This document shows, piece by piece, positions 45,877 to 56,148 of a stretch of DNA of 64,000 bases; the stretch's first letter is position 1; every line of letters starts with the position of its first letter. This DNA is from Brevibacterium sanguinis. Its GTDB lineage: Bacteria; Actinomycetota; Actinomycetes; Actinomycetales; Brevibacteriaceae. The notes under the pieces are model-generated. The model saw only the letters and a list, made by a program, of their open reading frames with translations, did no database searches and was not told the origin of the DNA. The translations under genes and the position numbers were made by a program. The stretch spans positions 186,001-250,000 of the forward strand of contig NZ_QNSB01000002.1 in the NCBI RefSeq assembly GCF_003315415.1, given 5' to 3'.

Positions 45877-48522
45877 TCAGGAGGGGCGGTGGGCGTCGAG
45901 GAGCTGCGCGACGCGGATGTAGCCGAGATGCGAGTACGCCTGCGGGTGGTTGCCCAGGTGCATCTCCGCGACCGGGTCGTACTCCTCGGCGAGCAGTCCG
46001 GTGGGTCCGAGCAGGTTGTCGAGCTGCCGGAACAGGTCCCAGGCGTCCTCGATCCGGCCCACCTTGACGAAGGCCTCGATGAGCCACGTCGTGCAGATGT
46101 GGAATCCGCCCTCGAGCCCGGGCAGCCCGTCATCGTAGCGGTAGCGGAACACGGTCGGGCCCACGCGCAGGTCCCTCTCGATCGCGTCGACGGTCGAGAT
46201 GAAGCGGGAGTCGTCGGCGTCGAGCAGGCCGCTCAAGCCCACGAAGAGACACGCCGCGTCGAGGTCCTTCTCCCCGTAGGCGACGGTGAAGGCGCCCACC
46301 TGCTCGTCGAAGCCGTTGGTGAGGATGTCCTGGGCGATCTCCTCGCGCAGCTGCCGCCATGCGCCGTTCGGCTCCCGGTCGAAGCGCTCGGCGATCCGCA
46401 GGGCCCGGTCGACGGTGACCCAGCACATCACCCGGGTGTAGACGTTGTGCTTCGGCGGGCGCCTGGCCTCCCAGATGCCGTGGTCGGCCTCGAGCCACCG
46501 CCGGCTCACGGCCTCGACCATCTGACAGGTCAGGGTCCAGTAGGCCTCGGGAAGGTCGCCGAGGTGCTCGGTGAGCTCGTCGAGGAGCTCGGTGATCGGT
46601 CCGAAGACGTCGAGCTGGACCTGGTGCTCGGCGGCGTTGCCCACCCGCACCGGACGCGAACCGGCGTATCCGGGCAGGTGGGCGAGCACCGCCTCGGTGG
46701 TCAGGGCCGAACCGTCGACGGCGTAGAGGGGATGGAGCTGCTCGGGGGCGGCGGTGTGGGCGAGGATCCCGGTCAGCCATGAGAGGAAGCCCTCCGCCTC
46801 GGCGGTCGATCCCAGGGAGAGCAGCGCGCGGGCGGTCATCGAGCCGTCGCGCAGCCAGGTGTAGCGGTAGTCCCAGTTGCGCACGCCGCCGATGCCCTCG
46901 GGCAGGGAGGTCGTGGGGGCGGCGAGGATCCCGCCGGTCGGCTCGTGGCACAGGGCGCGCAGGGTGATCGCCGAGCGGATCACCTCTTCGCGGTGGTGGC
47001 TGGGGATCGAGAGGGTCTCGACCCAGTTCCGCCAGAAGTTCAGCGCCCGGTCGCGCACATGGTGCTCGCCGCCGGTCGCCATGAACTGGGCGTCGCCGGA
47101 GGCGCTGCCGCACGCGAGCACGAGCACCACCGATCCGCCGGGCTGCTCGGACGGGACGAGGACCGCCTCGGCGGTGTGGGACTCCCCCGCCTCCTGGATG
47201 TCGAAGTCCACTCCGGGGGCGTAGAGCTGGATCGGCTCCGAGGTGCCGAGGACGCTGACGCCGTCGGGGGTGGCGACCATCCGGGTCGACACGGTGCCGT
47301 AGTCGAGGCGGGGGGCGAACCGGATCCGGGCCGGGGCGTCGCCGGTGAGCACCCGGACGATGATCGTGTCGTCGCTGTTCGTCTCGACCGGGGCGAGGTA
47401 GTCGACGCAGCTCAGTCCCGCCCACCTGGTCTCGAGCAGCGTCGAATGCGTGAGGTAGCGCTGGGTCAGCGGAGCTGCCCCGGAGGCCGCCTCGACGGCG
47501 AAGTAGCCGGCCGCCTCGGAGCCGAGGATCTCGGAGAACATCGATGCCGAGTGCGGCAGGGGGTGCGGCATCCAGCAGATGCGCCCGGCCGGGTCGACGA
47601 GCGCGGTCGACTGCCCGTTGCCGAGCAGGCTGTGGCGGTGGATCGGCGTCGACTGCCGGCCGAACAGCCACGACTTGCGCATCTCGAAGATCGCGGAGAG
47701 GACGATGGAGACCTCGGCAGGGTCCTTGAGCCGGAACTGCGCGTGGGTCTCGGGCGGCTCCGCGCCGACCTTGAGCCCGAGGTCGAGGTCGCCGAGCGTC
47801 TCCAGGGCGAGCTCGTCGGCGATGTCGTCGCCGATGAACACGACCACCTCGGCGCCCACCTGGTCGCGCAGCCGCTGCAGGGCATCGGCCTTCGAGGCCG
47901 GCACGACGGCGAGGTCGATGACCTGCTTCCCCCGGGTCGCATAGACCTCGTGCCCGGCGATGAGTCCCTCGACGATGTCCTCGATCCGGGCCTTCTCCTC
48001 CTCGCGGAGGCCGCGCAGGTGCACCGCCGCACCGGTCGTCTTGTGCTCGATGACGCCCAGGGGCAGTGCCTCGACGAGGTCCTTGCGGAAGTCGGTGAGG
48101 ATCACGAGCTGCTCGGGACTGAGCGCGTCGAGGGCCGCCGTGTCCGTCTCCCCGCCGTGGGATCCGAACAGGTGGACCTCCCGCGGCAGCCGTGACATCG
48201 CCGCGAGGTCGCGGAGGCTGCGCCCGGAGATCACCCCCGCCGAGGTGGACGGCAGGGAGGCGAGCGCGCGCATCGAGTCGACCGAGGAGTCGAGCGGGTA
48301 GGCGAGGCTCGGGTGGTCGACGATCGGGGCGATCGTCCCGTCGTAGTCCGTGGCGACGAGGAGCGAGGGCGACCGGGAGACCTCGAAGAGCCTCCGGAAC
48401 AGCTCGGGCGGGAGCTCGCGGCTGGCCTCGGCGAGATCGCCGAGGAGGCCCGAGGCGGGGACCGAAGCGGCGACCGGGATCAACGGGGAGGCCTGGTTGT
48501 AGGCGTTCTCGACAGTGCTCAT
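45877..48522 (-). CDS. Trehalose-phosphatase fused to GH15 trehalase
   Basis: An 881-residue bifunctional protein. The N-terminal HAD domain (about 30-285) is OtsB-like, with nucleophile motif DYDGT and the downstream FIGDDIADE; it dephosphorylates trehalose-6-phosphate. The rest is a GH15 (alpha/alpha)6 barrel domain: GVRNWDYRYTWLRDGS, IWEARRPPKHNVYTRVM (catalytic Glu) and EEYDPVAEMHLGNHPQAYSHL (second Glu). GH15 trehalases of this kind are known in mycobacteria. The fusion joins a trehalose-making and a trehalose-breaking activity. A glucoamylase or glucodextranase specificity is possible. OtsA is not adjacent. Start at 48522 has GAGGTG upstream. Confidence 0.9.
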   Translation of the reverse strand: MSTVENAYNQASPLIPVAASVPASGLLGDLAEASRELPPELFRRLFEVSRSPSLLVATDYDGTIAPIVDHPSLAYPLDSSVDSMRALASLPSTSAGVISGRSLRDLAAMSRLPREVHLFGSHGGETDTAALDALSPEQLVILTDFRKDLVEALPLGVIEHKTTGAAVHLRGLREEEKARIEDIVEGLIAGHEVYATRGKQVIDLAVVPASKADALQRLRDQVGAEVVVFIGDDIADELALETLGDLDLGLKVGAEPPETHAQFRLKDPAEVSIVLSAIFEMRKSWLFGRQSTPIHRHSLLGNGQSTALVDPAGRICWMPHPLPHSASMFSEILGSEAAGYFAVEAASGAAPLTQRYLTHSTLLETRWAGLSCVDYLAPVETNSDDTIIVRVLTGDAPARIRFAPRLDYGTVSTRMVATPDGVSVLGTSEPIQLYAPGVDFDIQEAGESHTAEAVLVPSEQPGGSVVLVLACGSASGDAQFMATGGEHHVRDRALNFWRNWVETLSIPSHHREEVIRSAITLRALCHEPTGGILAAPTTSLPEGIGGVRNWDYRYTWLRDGSMTARALLSLGSTAEAEGFLSWLTGILAHTAAPEQLHPLYAVDGSALTTEAVLAHLPGYAGSRPVRVGNAAEHQVQLDVFGPITELLDELTEHLGDLPEAYWTLTCQMVEAVSRRWLEADHGIWEARRPPKHNVYTRVMCWVTVDRALRIAERFDREPNGAWRQLREEIAQDILTNGFDEQVGAFTVAYGEKDLDAACLFVGLSGLLDADDSRFISTVDAIERDLRVGPTVFRYRYDDGLPGLEGGFHICTTWLIEAFVKVGRIEDAWDLFRQLDNLLGPTGLLAEEYDPVAEMHLGNHPQAYSHLGYIRVAQLLDAHRPS

Positions 48523-48564
48523 GTCACCTCGCGCTTCCTGGTTGAGAAGTCTTCTTCCGGCGGT

Positions 48565-49269
48565 TCAGTCGTCTTCCTCCGGGCGTGGCGCCCGGTGCGT
48601 GTCCGGTGTGTCGGGAGTGGGGCCGCCGTCGGCGGCGCTGTCGGTCGTGGCACCGCCGTCGGTGTCGCCACCGACGGCGGTGACCTGCTTCGCGCGGCTC
48701 AGCCGCGAATAGCCGCCGATGATGAAGATGACCCCGGCGATGAGCGCGGCGGCTCCCGCGAAGCCGAGGATCGCCAGCGCCTCGAAGTCGTCCCCGGCGA
48801 TGAGGATGACTCCGAGCAGTCCGTGGCAGCCGGCCGAGATGAGGAAGTCCGAGGCCATCGGCTGGGACTTCAGCCCGCGGTAGTTGAGGTACTCGAGGAC
48901 GCCGTGGAGCAGCGCCCAGATGCTCAGGGCCGCCCGCGCCTCGGCGGGCTGGTCGGCGAGGAACAGGAACACGATCGCCGGGATCGTGATGACAGCCTGT
49001 CCGAGCATGGCCGTGCGCACGGTCAGGGGGGCGCGAAGCGCCTGGTAGACGAGGGCGAGCGCGAAGAGCACGAGGTAGCCGATGCTCAGCAGGTCGACGA
49101 CGTCGACTCCCACGGTGAGATGAGTGGGATTGGCCGAGTCCCGCGGCCAGAAGACCGTCGCGAGGCCGAAGACGACTCCGAGGATCCCCCGGACGATCAT
49201 GGGCGATCCCAGTGCCTTCGCCTCGGCGAGGGGCCGGCTGAGCGCGGTGCGCGGTTCGTCGGTACTCAT
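48565..49269 (-). CDS. Six-TM membrane protein of unknown function
   Basis: A 234-residue protein with six predicted transmembrane helices (first about 24-41, last about 165-190) and a hydrophilic C-terminal tail of Gly/Thr/Asp. It loosely resembles HdeD/DUF308-type membrane proteins, but I cannot assign a family with confidence. A -10 TAGACT hexamer lies 6 nt before the GTG at 49272 and 9 nt before the ATG at 49269, so the mRNA would be leaderless or nearly so; I annotate from the ATG. It precedes the OtsB-trehalase gene by 42 nt on the same strand and may be its operon partner. Confidence 0.75.
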   Translation of the reverse strand: MSTDEPRTALSRPLAEAKALGSPMIVRGILGVVFGLATVFWPRDSANPTHLTVGVDVVDLLSIGYLVLFALALVYQALRAPLTVRTAMLGQAVITIPAIVFLFLADQPAEARAALSIWALLHGVLEYLNYRGLKSQPMASDFLISAGCHGLLGVILIAGDDFEALAILGFAGAAALIAGVIFIIGGYSRLSRAKQVTAVGGDTDGGATTDSAADGGPTPDTPDTHRAPRPEEDD

Positions 49270-49278
49270 CACGGCTTC

Positions 49279-49284
49279 AGTCTA
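49279..49284 (-). promoter_or_regulatory. -10 hexamer upstream of the six-TM protein / OtsB-trehalase genes
   Basis: TAGACT on the minus strand, six bases before GTG 49272. It is the likely promoter of the membrane protein and the downstream OtsB-trehalase gene. Confidence 0.55.
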
Positions 49285-49407
49285 ATGACATCGCCACGCC
49301 GGTGTCCGAACCGCGGAGGCGCGGAGTTGCGAATTTCACGGCGAGCCGCAGCGGGTCGTGCCGGGCCGTCTCGGGGGACGGGAGCCGAGCCGGCGCTCTT
49401 TTCGTTA

Positions 49408-49436
49408 TTTACGTAATTACGTAATTACTGTATGAT
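49408..49436 (+). promoter_or_regulatory. Promoter with tandem TTACGTAA operator
   Basis: The -10 is TATGAT (49431-49436), six bases before the ATG at 49443, so the transcript is leaderless. Two abutting copies of the palindromic octamer TTACGTAA (49409-49416 and 49417-49424) make a perfect 16-bp palindrome; TTAC of a third follows. The site overlaps the -35 region (TTTACG, 49408) and spacer. This AT-rich block stands out in a 70%-GC region and is the probable operator of the wHTH regulator that follows. Confidence 0.8.
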
Positions 49437-49442
49437 CATCGC

Positions 49443-50069
49443 ATGGACACCGAGCAGACGCCCGATCCGACGGCCGAGAGGATGCGTGCGCTCGAGGAGC
49501 GGGTCGCCGCCCTGGAGGCCAGGGTCGCTTCGCCGCCCGCTGGCGAGGACAGCAGGATCGCCCCCTCTCCCGCCACCGGGGGCTCCGCGGCGCACAGGGC
49601 GAGCGAGGATGCCGCGACCGAACGCGCCGGCTCCGCCCCCACCGGTTCCACCCCCGTCAACGGAGAGGTGTTCTGGGCGCTCAACGGCCTCATCGAGCGT
49701 GCGGGCCCCGCCGGCGGGGTCGTCTACACCGGCCACCTCACTCCCCCGGGCGCCGAGGCCTCGGTCTCCTGGCAGATGGGACTGCCGACCGCGGCCCTCG
49801 AGGAGATCAGCTTCGCCGAGGCGGCCGGGTCGCTCGCCGCGCTCGGCAGCCGGGTCCGGCTCGAGCTGCTGCAGGCCGTCTACGAGGGGACGTCCACGGC
49901 CGCCGAGCTCAGCGCCGACGACCGCTTCGGCACCACCGGACAGATCTACCACCACCTCAACGCCCTCGCCGGAGCCGGCTGGCTGGAGAACTCGAAGCGC
50001 GGCCACTGGAGGATCCCGGCGCAGCGGATCGTCCCCCTGCTCACCCTCATCCTCATCGGAGCCCGCTGA
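49443..50069 (+). CDS. ArsR-like winged-helix regulator with N-terminal coiled coil
   Basis: A 208-residue protein. A short coiled coil (AERMRALEERVAALEARV) is followed by an Ala/Pro-rich linker and a C-terminal winged helix (about 130-195: SLAALGSRVRLELLQAVYEG, SADDRFGTTGQIYHHLNALAGAGWLE), which is ArsR-like without the metal-binding cysteines. It probably represses its own operon from the TTACGTAA palindrome. Its TGA overlaps the ATG of the serine hydrolase by one base, so the two are translationally coupled. Confidence 0.85.
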   Translation: MDTEQTPDPTAERMRALEERVAALEARVASPPAGEDSRIAPSPATGGSAAHRASEDAATERAGSAPTGSTPVNGEVFWALNGLIERAGPAGGVVYTGHLTPPGAEASVSWQMGLPTAALEEISFAEAAGSLAALGSRVRLELLQAVYEGTSTAAELSADDRFGTTGQIYHHLNALAGAGWLENSKRGHWRIPAQRIVPLLTLILIGAR

Positions 50070-51190
50070 TGTCCCGCCGAACGACCGCAGCAGCCGTCGC
50101 GGCCGCGCTCGTCGCCGCCCTCCTCCTGCTCATCACACCGTTCCCCCGCGGATTCCAGGGCGACCCCACGGGTGATGCCCGCCTGCGCACCGAGGTCACG
50201 GGCGTGCTCGGCTCCGGCCATTGGCATCACCTCGCCGCCGCCCGCATCAGCGGCGAGGAGGTCCGCTGGGCCGGCGTCGGCGCCGACGAGCACACGGTTG
50301 TCGAGATCGGCTCGATCTCGAAGACCTTCACCGCCGCCCTCTACGCCGACGCACTCGAGCGCGGTGAGATCACCGCCTCGACCCGCCTCGGCGACGTCTG
50401 GCCCGAACTCGACGGGGACGTCGCCGAGGTGACCCTCGAGTCGATCGCCACGCATCGTTCGGGCCTGCCGAGGACGGAACCGGCGCCGAGCGTCGTCGAC
50501 GGCATCGCCGCGATCGCCGCCGGATACCTCCACACCAACCCCTACCGCGCCTCGGCGAGGGAGCTCGTCGACTCCCTCCACGACGTCGAGATCGGGAAGA
50601 GGACGCCAGAGTACTCGAACTTCGGGTACTCGATCCTCGGTCAGGCGCTGGCCGAGGTGACCGGCCGCAGCTACGCGGCCCTCGTGCGGGAGAGGATCAC
50701 CGAACCGCTGGGCATGGAAGAGACGTCGGTCCCGGCCTCCGGCGAGGGACTGTCCCACGGGTACACCGCCTCGGGGCTGCCCGCGACGCCCTGGGCGCTC
50801 GACGGGGCGGCGCCGGCGGGCGGCATCCGGTCCACCGTGCACGACCTCAGCATCTGGCTGCGCGCCACGGCCGCCGGCACCGCACCCGGCGCCCGGGCAG
50901 CCGCACCACGGGAGGACTTCGACGAGGACGATGAGATCGGCTGGGCCTGGTTCACCAGGAAGGCCGGGACGGATGCGGTGACCTGGCACAACGGAGGCAC
51001 CGGCGGATACAGGTCGGTCCTCGGACTCGATTCCGACTCCGGCGAGGGCATCATCGTCCTCGTCGACACCGCGACCAGCGTCGATGCGGCACTCACCCTG
51101 CTCGACGAGGGGGCGGCTCCTGCCGGCGATCCGACCTCGGCCGGCGTGGCCGGCCGGGCATCCGCGCGAGACGAGGGGGCATCCCGATGA
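50069..51190 (+). CDS. Serine hydrolase, class C beta-lactamase family, exported
   Basis: A 373-residue protein. An N-terminal signal anchor (about 7-25) is followed by a class C beta-lactamase/D-Ala-D-Ala carboxypeptidase-like fold. Active-site motifs are SISK (SxxK), YSN (YxN) and HNGGTGG (HxG/KTG equivalent). Family members include DD-peptidases, esterases and D-aminopeptidases; a true beta-lactamase role is not established. Middle gene of a coupled three-gene operon: it overlaps the regulator by one base and the downstream membrane protein by four (ATGA). Confidence 0.88.
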   Translation: MSRRTTAAAVAAALVAALLLLITPFPRGFQGDPTGDARLRTEVTGVLGSGHWHHLAAARISGEEVRWAGVGADEHTVVEIGSISKTFTAALYADALERGEITASTRLGDVWPELDGDVAEVTLESIATHRSGLPRTEPAPSVVDGIAAIAAGYLHTNPYRASARELVDSLHDVEIGKRTPEYSNFGYSILGQALAEVTGRSYAALVRERITEPLGMEETSVPASGEGLSHGYTASGLPATPWALDGAAPAGGIRSTVHDLSIWLRATAAGTAPGARAAAPREDFDEDDEIGWAWFTRKAGTDAVTWHNGGTGGYRSVLGLDSDSGEGIIVLVDTATSVDAALTLLDEGAAPAGDPTSAGVAGRASARDEGASR

Positions 51191-51555
51191 TCGTCACCCA
51201 GATCGCCTGCGCCATCGTCACCGTCGTCGCCGGCGTCGGTGCCCTGCGCATCGGCCCCGAGGCCACCCGGGCGCAGCTCCTCGGCGGGCTGCTCTCCGCA
51301 CTGGTCATGCTCCTCTTCGTCCGGCTCATCGTCGACTTCGGCGGGTGGGTTGGCTGGTTTCTCTACGTGTGGCTGGCCGGGATCGCACTGGTGGCCGGCG
51401 GGGCCGCCCGCGCGACACTGCGGTGGCCGGATCGGCCCGCGCGGGCCGACGATCCGAAGGCCCGGCGAAGCGAGGTGCTGACGAACGCGATCGCCGCCGC
51501 CTTCATCCTCGTCCTCGCCGCGGTCGCCGTGGCCCTGGGCATCGTCCACGGCTGA
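51187..51555 (+). CDS. Small four-TM membrane protein
   Basis: A 122-residue hypothetical protein with about four transmembrane helices (3-21, 32-50, 54-73, 98-119). It overlaps the serine hydrolase gene by ATGA. In beta-lactamase-family operons of actinobacteria such small membrane partners are common but uncharacterised. No family recognised. Confidence 0.75.
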   Translation: MIVTQIACAIVTVVAGVGALRIGPEATRAQLLGGLLSALVMLLFVRLIVDFGGWVGWFLYVWLAGIALVAGGAARATLRWPDRPARADDPKARRSEVLTNAIAAAFILVLAAVAVALGIVHG

Positions 51556-51593
51556 TCGTGCGCATGCGCCCGAGGGACGCTCCGCATCGGCGG

Positions 51594-52004
51594 CTATTCG
51601 GTGATCGTCAGGGTCCCGCCGGCCTCCTCGACGGTGAACTTCTGCAGGGGTTCTGTCGCTGGCCCCGCGATCACCTCGCCGGTCGTCGGCGAGAATTCGG
51701 AGGAGTGGCACGGGCATACGATCTGCTCGGCGGTCACGGTCCGCACCTGGCAGCCCTGATGGGTGCACACCGAGGTGAACGCGTGGAAGTCCCCGGCGGT
51801 GGGCTGGGTGACGACGTACGTCTCGTCGACGACGATGCCCGAGCCGACCGGAACGTCGTCGGCCGGAACCGTGGCCCCCGACCCGGATCCACCCGATCCC
51901 TGCTCGGCGTCGTCGGCCCCGCACGCCGAGGCGAACGCCGCCGAACCGCCGATGACCCCGGCGGCTCCCGCTGACTTGATGATGGTGCGTCGGTTCGCTT
52001 CCAT
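51594..52004 (-). CDS. Rieske (2Fe-2S) lipoprotein, Tat-exported
   Basis: A 136-residue protein. The N-terminus NRRTIIKSAGAAGVIGG is a twin-arginine signal, followed by lipobox ASAC. The mature domain carries the Rieske cluster ligands CTHQGC and CPCHSS. It would be a folded iron-sulfur lipoprotein on the outer face of the membrane. It is not next to a cytochrome b gene, so it is not the cytochrome bc1 subunit; small stand-alone Rieske proteins of this type are common in actinobacteria with unknown partners. AGGAGCG precedes ATG 52004. Convergent with the membrane protein at 51187-51555. Confidence 0.92.
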   Translation of the reverse strand: MEANRRTIIKSAGAAGVIGGSAAFASACGADDAEQGSGGSGSGATVPADDVPVGSGIVVDETYVVTQPTAGDFHAFTSVCTHQGCQVRTVTAEQIVCPCHSSEFSPTTGEVIAGPATEPLQKFTVEEAGGTLTITE

Positions 52005-52181
52005 GTCCGCTCCTGACGGTGTCTGTCTGCCTCTGCCCGGCTGCGGCGACCACGCCGCTCCGCTCCAGGCGTCCACTCGCGCGGTCCCTCCACCTCAGGG
52101 TACGCCTCCCGGCGGACACCGGCCGAGGAGAACCGCCGCCGGCGCCCACCTGGGCGCTTCGGCCGTGTCAGCCGCGCCCAC

Positions 52182-52187
52182 TAGGGT
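52182..52187 (+). promoter_or_regulatory. -10 hexamer for leaderless recQ mRNA
   Basis: TAGGGT ends six bases before the recQ ATG at 52194. The GGAGG in between is too close to the ATG to act as a Shine-Dalgarno, which favours a leaderless transcript. Confidence 0.6.
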
Positions 52188-52193
52188 GGAGGC

Positions 52194-54026
<1,833 letters not shown>

Positions 54027-54050
54027 GCGAGGGTCGGCGGTGAGCCCGGG

Positions 54051-54485
54051 TCAGCCCTCCTGCTCGGCCATGAATGCCTCCGGGCCCTTCTCGGCCGCGA
54101 CGGGATCCATCCACATGAACTCGAGGATGTTGCCGTCGGGGTCGGTCATGCTGATCGAGTACATGAAGCCGTGGTCCTGCGGCTCCTTGTTCTCTCCCCC
54201 ACCCGAGTCGAGGATCGTCTGGCGCATGGCGTCGACGTCCTCGCGCGACTGCCGGCTGAGTGCGGTGAGCACCTGCGCGGTCGTCTGCGGGTCGGCGATG
54301 GGCTTGTCCGTGAACGTGCCGAGGTACTCCTTCGTGAGGATCATGAAGAAGATGTTGTCGTCCCACTTCACGCAGGCGGCATTGTCATCGGTGAATTCGG
54401 GGACGATCTCGGTGCCCAGGGCGGAGTAGAAGGACTTGGCCCTCTCGAGGTCGGTGGTCGGCAGATTGACGAAGATCTCGGTCAT
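54051..54485 (-). CDS. VOC family (glyoxalase/dioxygenase fold) protein
   Basis: A 144-residue protein with two babababb modules typical of the vicinal-oxygen-chelate superfamily; NLPTTDLERAKSFYSALG opens it and TDPDGNILEFMWMDP closes it. Metal ligands would be in the beta strands, with Glu in LEFMW. Family members include glyoxalase-like and fosfomycin-resistance enzymes; no specific substrate can be inferred. GAAGGACC serves as ribosome-binding site. Confidence 0.85.
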   Translation of the reverse strand: MTEIFVNLPTTDLERAKSFYSALGTEIVPEFTDDNAACVKWDDNIFFMILTKEYLGTFTDKPIADPQTTAQVLTALSRQSREDVDAMRQTILDSGGGENKEPQDHGFMYSISMTDPDGNILEFMWMDPVAAEKGPEAFMAEQEG

Positions 54486-54679
54486 GATGGTCCTTCGGTC
54501 AAGTGCGCTCGTGCGCGGGGATGGGAGGAAATGAGTGCTGAGGTGCGACCGGTCGCGACTGCGAGCCCGGCGTGACCCATGCCACTACCTTCACCCTCGC
54601 CCTGTCTCTTGTCAAGGCTCAGGTCCCTCGTCGCCTCGGCGGACTTCACTGGGCCCGCGATTCCTGACACCATGTGCTC

Positions 54680-55099
54680 ATGAGCGAAGAGAAGCGCAGC
54701 ATCGAACTGACCAGAGTCGCCGAGAACCACTACCGGGCGACCGCACCGAGCGGGGCATCCATCGAGTTCGGCCGGGGTGAGGGGCTGATGACCCCGGTCG
54801 AGCTGCTGCTCGCCGCCGTCGCCGGGTGCTCATCGATCGATGTCGACACCGTGACCAGCAGGCACACCGAACCGCTGCGCTTCGACGTCTCCGCGACGGC
54901 CGACAAGCTCGATGAGGACGGCGCCTCACGGTTGGACAACGTCCATCTCGAGTTCTCCCTCGAGTTCCCCGACGACGAGGCGGGACGCCGTGCCGATTCC
55001 CGGGTGGAGAGGCTGGTCGGCCTCTCCCACGACAAGTACTGCACGGTCTCGCGGACGGTCGAGCACGAGACGACGGTCGACTTCAGCATCCGTCGCTGA
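54680..55099 (+). CDS. OsmC family peroxidase-like protein
   Basis: A 139-residue OsmC/Ohr-type protein. The two active-site cysteines are C50 (AVAGCSSIDV) and C121 (HDKYCTVS), fitting reduction of organic hydroperoxides via a thiol. The start at 54680 (MSEEKRS) lacks a clear Shine-Dalgarno. Overlapping upstream start codons are present (ATG at 54672, another frame; GTG at 54674, same frame). Convergent with ppk2. Confidence 0.88.
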   Translation: MSEEKRSIELTRVAENHYRATAPSGASIEFGRGEGLMTPVELLLAAVAGCSSIDVDTVTSRHTEPLRFDVSATADKLDEDGASRLDNVHLEFSLEFPDDEAGRRADSRVERLVGLSHDKYCTVSRTVEHETTVDFSIRR

Positions 55100-55168
55100 G
55101 CCTCACGTGGCGAGCTGAGCCGCAGACCCCGTCCGCCTCTCAGTACTCGCTGAGCCTCAGGTGGCGAG
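55093..55168. repeat. 22-bp direct repeat at the two gene ends
   Basis: TCGCTGAGCCTCACGTGGCG plus AG (55093-55114) recurs with one change at 55147-55168. The first copy spans the osmC-like stop codon and the second spans the ppk2 stop codon. It probably arose by local duplication. Confidence 0.8.
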
Positions 55169-56050
55169 GAGGCGCCTCTTCTCCGCCTCGACGTCGAAAT
55201 CAGCCGTCGGCCACTGCGGATCGATCTGCTCCAGCGCATTCTGCAGCAGTCGCTGGACCGCCAGCCGCGAGTACCATTTCCGGTCGGCGGGAACGACAAA
55301 CCAGGGTGCGGACTCGGTGGACGTGCGGTCGAACACTGCCTGATACGCGGCCATGTAGTCGGGCCACAGGGCACGCTCGTCGACATCGCCGGGGTTGTAC
55401 TTCCAGTGCTTGTCGGGACGGTCGAGCCTCTTGAGCAGCCGCTCGCGCTGCTCGTCCGGAGAGATGTGGAGCATGACCTTGATGATCCGCGTTCCCGCTT
55501 CGGTCAGTTCCGACTCGAAGTCGTTGATGGCCTGGTAGCGCCGCTCGATCTCCTCGGCGTCCGCGAGCCCACGGACCCGACCGATGAGCACGTCCTCGTA
55601 GTGGGAGCGGTCGAAGACGCCGATCATCCCGGGGTCGGGGATGCGTCGGCGAACCCGCCACAGGAAATCGTGGGCGAGTTCCTCCTCGGTCGGCTTCTTG
55701 AATGCCGCGAGTTCGATCCCCTGCGGGTCGACGGCACCGACGACGTGGCGGATGATCCCGCCCTTGCCCGCCGTGTCCATGGCCTGGAGGACGAGGAGCA
55801 CGGACGGGCCCGACTCCGACTCGTGATGGGCGGCATAGAGACGCTCCTGGAGGTCGCCGAGCTCGCGACCGCAGGCGGCGAGGTCGTGCTTCGCCGTCTT
55901 CTTGTCGCCCTCGTATCCCGGAGTCGCCCGGGTGTCGACGAAGTCGAGGCGGAATCCGGTGCTCACTCGGAGCGGATCTGCCGGGTTCTCGGTCCACCGA
56001 CCGCCGCTCACTGCCTGTCCGGTCCTCGCGTCTGCGATCGTCTCTGCCAT
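55157..56050 (-). CDS. ppk2: Polyphosphate kinase 2
   Basis: A 297-residue kinase of the PPK2 family, which uses polyphosphate to phosphorylate nucleotides. Walker A-like VLQAMDTAGKGGI is near residue 83. The second conserved block is IGVFDRSHYEDVLIGRV, and HISPDEQRERLLKRLD contributes the lid. The length fits single-domain (class I) PPK2. ATG 56050 follows GAGGATGAG. The start further upstream at 56194 would overlap the spacer after the chorismate-mutase fragment and is not conserved. Confidence 0.93.
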   Translation of the reverse strand: MAETIADARTGQAVSGGRWTENPADPLRVSTGFRLDFVDTRATPGYEGDKKTAKHDLAACGRELGDLQERLYAAHHESESGPSVLLVLQAMDTAGKGGIIRHVVGAVDPQGIELAAFKKPTEEELAHDFLWRVRRRIPDPGMIGVFDRSHYEDVLIGRVRGLADAEEIERRYQAINDFESELTEAGTRIIKVMLHISPDEQRERLLKRLDRPDKHWKYNPGDVDERALWPDYMAAYQAVFDRTSTESAPWFVVPADRKWYSRLAVQRLLQNALEQIDPQWPTADFDVEAEKRRLLAT

Positions 56051-56148
56051 GGGCTCATCCTCGCAGTCACCCACCAGCTCGTCCAGAACCTTCGACCAGT
56101 GAAAACCGAGGGCGGGCGCCGAGGCTGCACCAGCCCGGGTCCGTCGGC

